Of a DNA stretch of 64,000 nt, positions 63,353 through 64,000 are shown piece by piece (the stretch's first letter is position 1; every line of letters begins with the position of its first letter). Source of the stretch: Candidatus Latescibacterota bacterium. Lineage in GTDB: Bacteria; JAAXHH01. The notes below the pieces were generated by a model. It worked only from the letters and a program-made list of their open reading frames with translations. It ran no database searches and was not told the DNA's origin. A program made the translations under genes and the position numbers. The stretch spans positions 1 to 64,000 of the forward strand of contig JAJEHX010000034.1 in NCBI GenBank assembly GCA_022823465.1, written 5' to 3'.

Positions 63353-64000
63353 ATGAAACTGCCTGAATTCAGGGAGATACGTCAACGGTTCGATGCGCCC
63401 GTCGTCGAGGACCTGGCCGGAACGGCCGGGGAGGAAGTCTCCCGCATGATCGAGGAGACGGGCATGCGCGCCGGATCCACGGTGGCCGTGGCAACCGGAA
63501 GCCGGGGGATCGGCAACATCGCAACCATCGTCGGAAGTGTCGTTTCCACGCTCGGCAAGGCCGGTCTGAAACCTTTTGTCGTCCCGGCCATGGGCAGCCA
63601 CGGCGGTGCGACTTCCGAAGGCCAGCGGCGGGTACTGGAAAACTACGGCATCAGCGAAGCGGCGACCGGGTGTCCCATACGCTCCGACATCGAGCCGGCG
63701 AGTCTCGGCGAGACCGCGGACGGGCTGCCCGTCTACCTGGACCGGAACGCCCTTGGCGCCGATCATATCGTGGTGGTCAACCGCGTGAAGCCCCATACGG
63801 ACTTCAGGGGGTCGGTCGGAAGCGGCCTGATGAAGATGCTGGCCATCGGGCTGGGCAAGCAGAAGGGCGCCAGCTACTACCACGGCGCGGTCTTCGAGTA
63901 CGGATTCGAGCACATGATCACGACCGTGTCGCAGCACGTGCTGGAGCACGCGCCCGTGGCCTTCGGACTGGCCATCATCGAGAACGCCTACGACCAGACC
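63353..64000 (+). CDS. LarA-like (DUF2088) nickel-pincer-type isomerase family protein, N-terminal part
   Basis: This frame starts at ATG 63353 behind GGGGGAA and is open to the window end (216 residues seen). It has VAVATGSRGIGNIATIV, FVVPAMGSHGGATSEGQRRVL, GLPVYLDRNALGADHIVVVNRVKPHTDF and LMKMLAIGLGKQKGA, the pattern of lactate racemase-domain proteins. LarA-type enzymes epimerise 2-hydroxyacids with a nickel-pincer cofactor. Placement right after glcD-glcE suggests a shared 2-hydroxyacid pathway. The lar cofactor genes are not seen. Confidence 0.85.
   Translation, partial: MKLPEFREIRQRFDAPVVEDLAGTAGEEVSRMIEETGMRAGSTVAVATGSRGIGNIATIVGSVVSTLGKAGLKPFVVPAMGSHGGATSEGQRRVLENYGISEAATGCPIRSDIEPASLGETADGLPVYLDRNALGADHIVVVNRVKPHTDFRGSVGSGLMKMLAIGLGKQKGASYYHGAVFEYGFEHMITTVSQHVLEHAPVAFGLAIIENAYDQT

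Noticed and set aside
1-64000. Prophage, insertion sequence or genomic island
   Set aside because: No transposase, phage gene, integrase other than XerC, or target-site repeats were found, and the gene content is mostly housekeeping.

Overview
This is 64 kb of a GC-rich bacterial chromosome (roughly 60 to 65 % G+C by eye) with tightly packed genes and no sign of phage, insertion sequences or CRISPR. Gram-negative traits are the MlaF-type ATPase and lipoproteins with signal peptides. The Ig-like lipoprotein that begins C-A-R-E-x-x-P-P-G-G-P, the phytanoyl-CoA dioxygenase, and the Gfo/Idh oxidoreductase next to a sugar-phosphate isomerase recall non-Bacteroidota members of the FCB superphylum, such as Latescibacterota. 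That placement is an inference from gene content and is only moderately secure. The best promoters are classical TTGACA-17-TATAAT types, which argues against Bacteroidota proper.

Layout. 1-5.7 kb (minus strand): the start of tuf behind a tRNA cluster Thr(UGU)-Tyr(GUA)-Gly(UCC)-Thr(GGU) with its own promoter, then aspS, a TIM-barrel isomerase, a CX5R phosphatase, a tiny membrane protein, tmk and a DUF624 membrane protein. 5.9-20.3 kb (plus): one aromatic amino acid supraoperon, trpL-trpE-trpG-trpD-trpC-trpF-aroE-aroC-aroKB-aroQ-trpB-trpA-aroH-aroF-tyrA-pheA. It is preceded by a near-consensus promoter, a leader peptide with tandem Trp codons and an intrinsic terminator, that is, a trp attenuator. 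Every enzyme from DAHP synthase to Trp, prephenate and phenylpyruvate is present except EPSP synthase (aroA). 20.3-22.1 kb (minus): an RqcH/NFACT protein. 22.3-38.4 kb (plus): housekeeping genes yicC-gmk-rpoZ-coaBC-udg-dnaB-mlaF-like-tgt-yajC-def-fmt-rsmB-ffh-rpsP-rimM-trmD-rplS-rnhB-yraN and a PHP-domain protein. 38.5-40.6 kb (minus): pyrC and ygfZ. 40.8-46.5 kb (plus): glyS, then a small carbohydrate-type cluster (Gfo/Idh dehydrogenase, isomerase, solute-binding lipoprotein). 46.5-57.5 kb (minus): PhyH dioxygenase, Ig-like lipoprotein, xerC, topA, a Smg/DUF494 protein, an AIR-synthase/HypE-like protein, HU, a class II aldolase, a SelA-like protein that lacks the PLP lysine, and a DUF2064 glycosyltransferase. 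57.8-64 kb (plus): nrnA-like DHH phosphoesterase, a tandem double-PTPS protein, folE, glcD, glcE and the start of a LarA-like protein.

Many genes are translationally coupled by 4-bp start/stop overlaps (ATGA, GTGA, TTGA), and these overlaps decide several starts.

The most unusual feature across the window is the number of short tandem repeats (8 to 45 bp units). Many begin on or just after the stop codon of the preceding gene. Others are in-frame expansions inside proteins (TrmD, GlcE, Fmt, TopA, PhyH, the DUF2064 protein and a lipoprotein signal peptide). The most interesting single genes are the trp leader, the active-site-less SelA homologue, the fused PTPS pair with one altered zinc site, and a CoaBC whose clamp cysteine is Asn.
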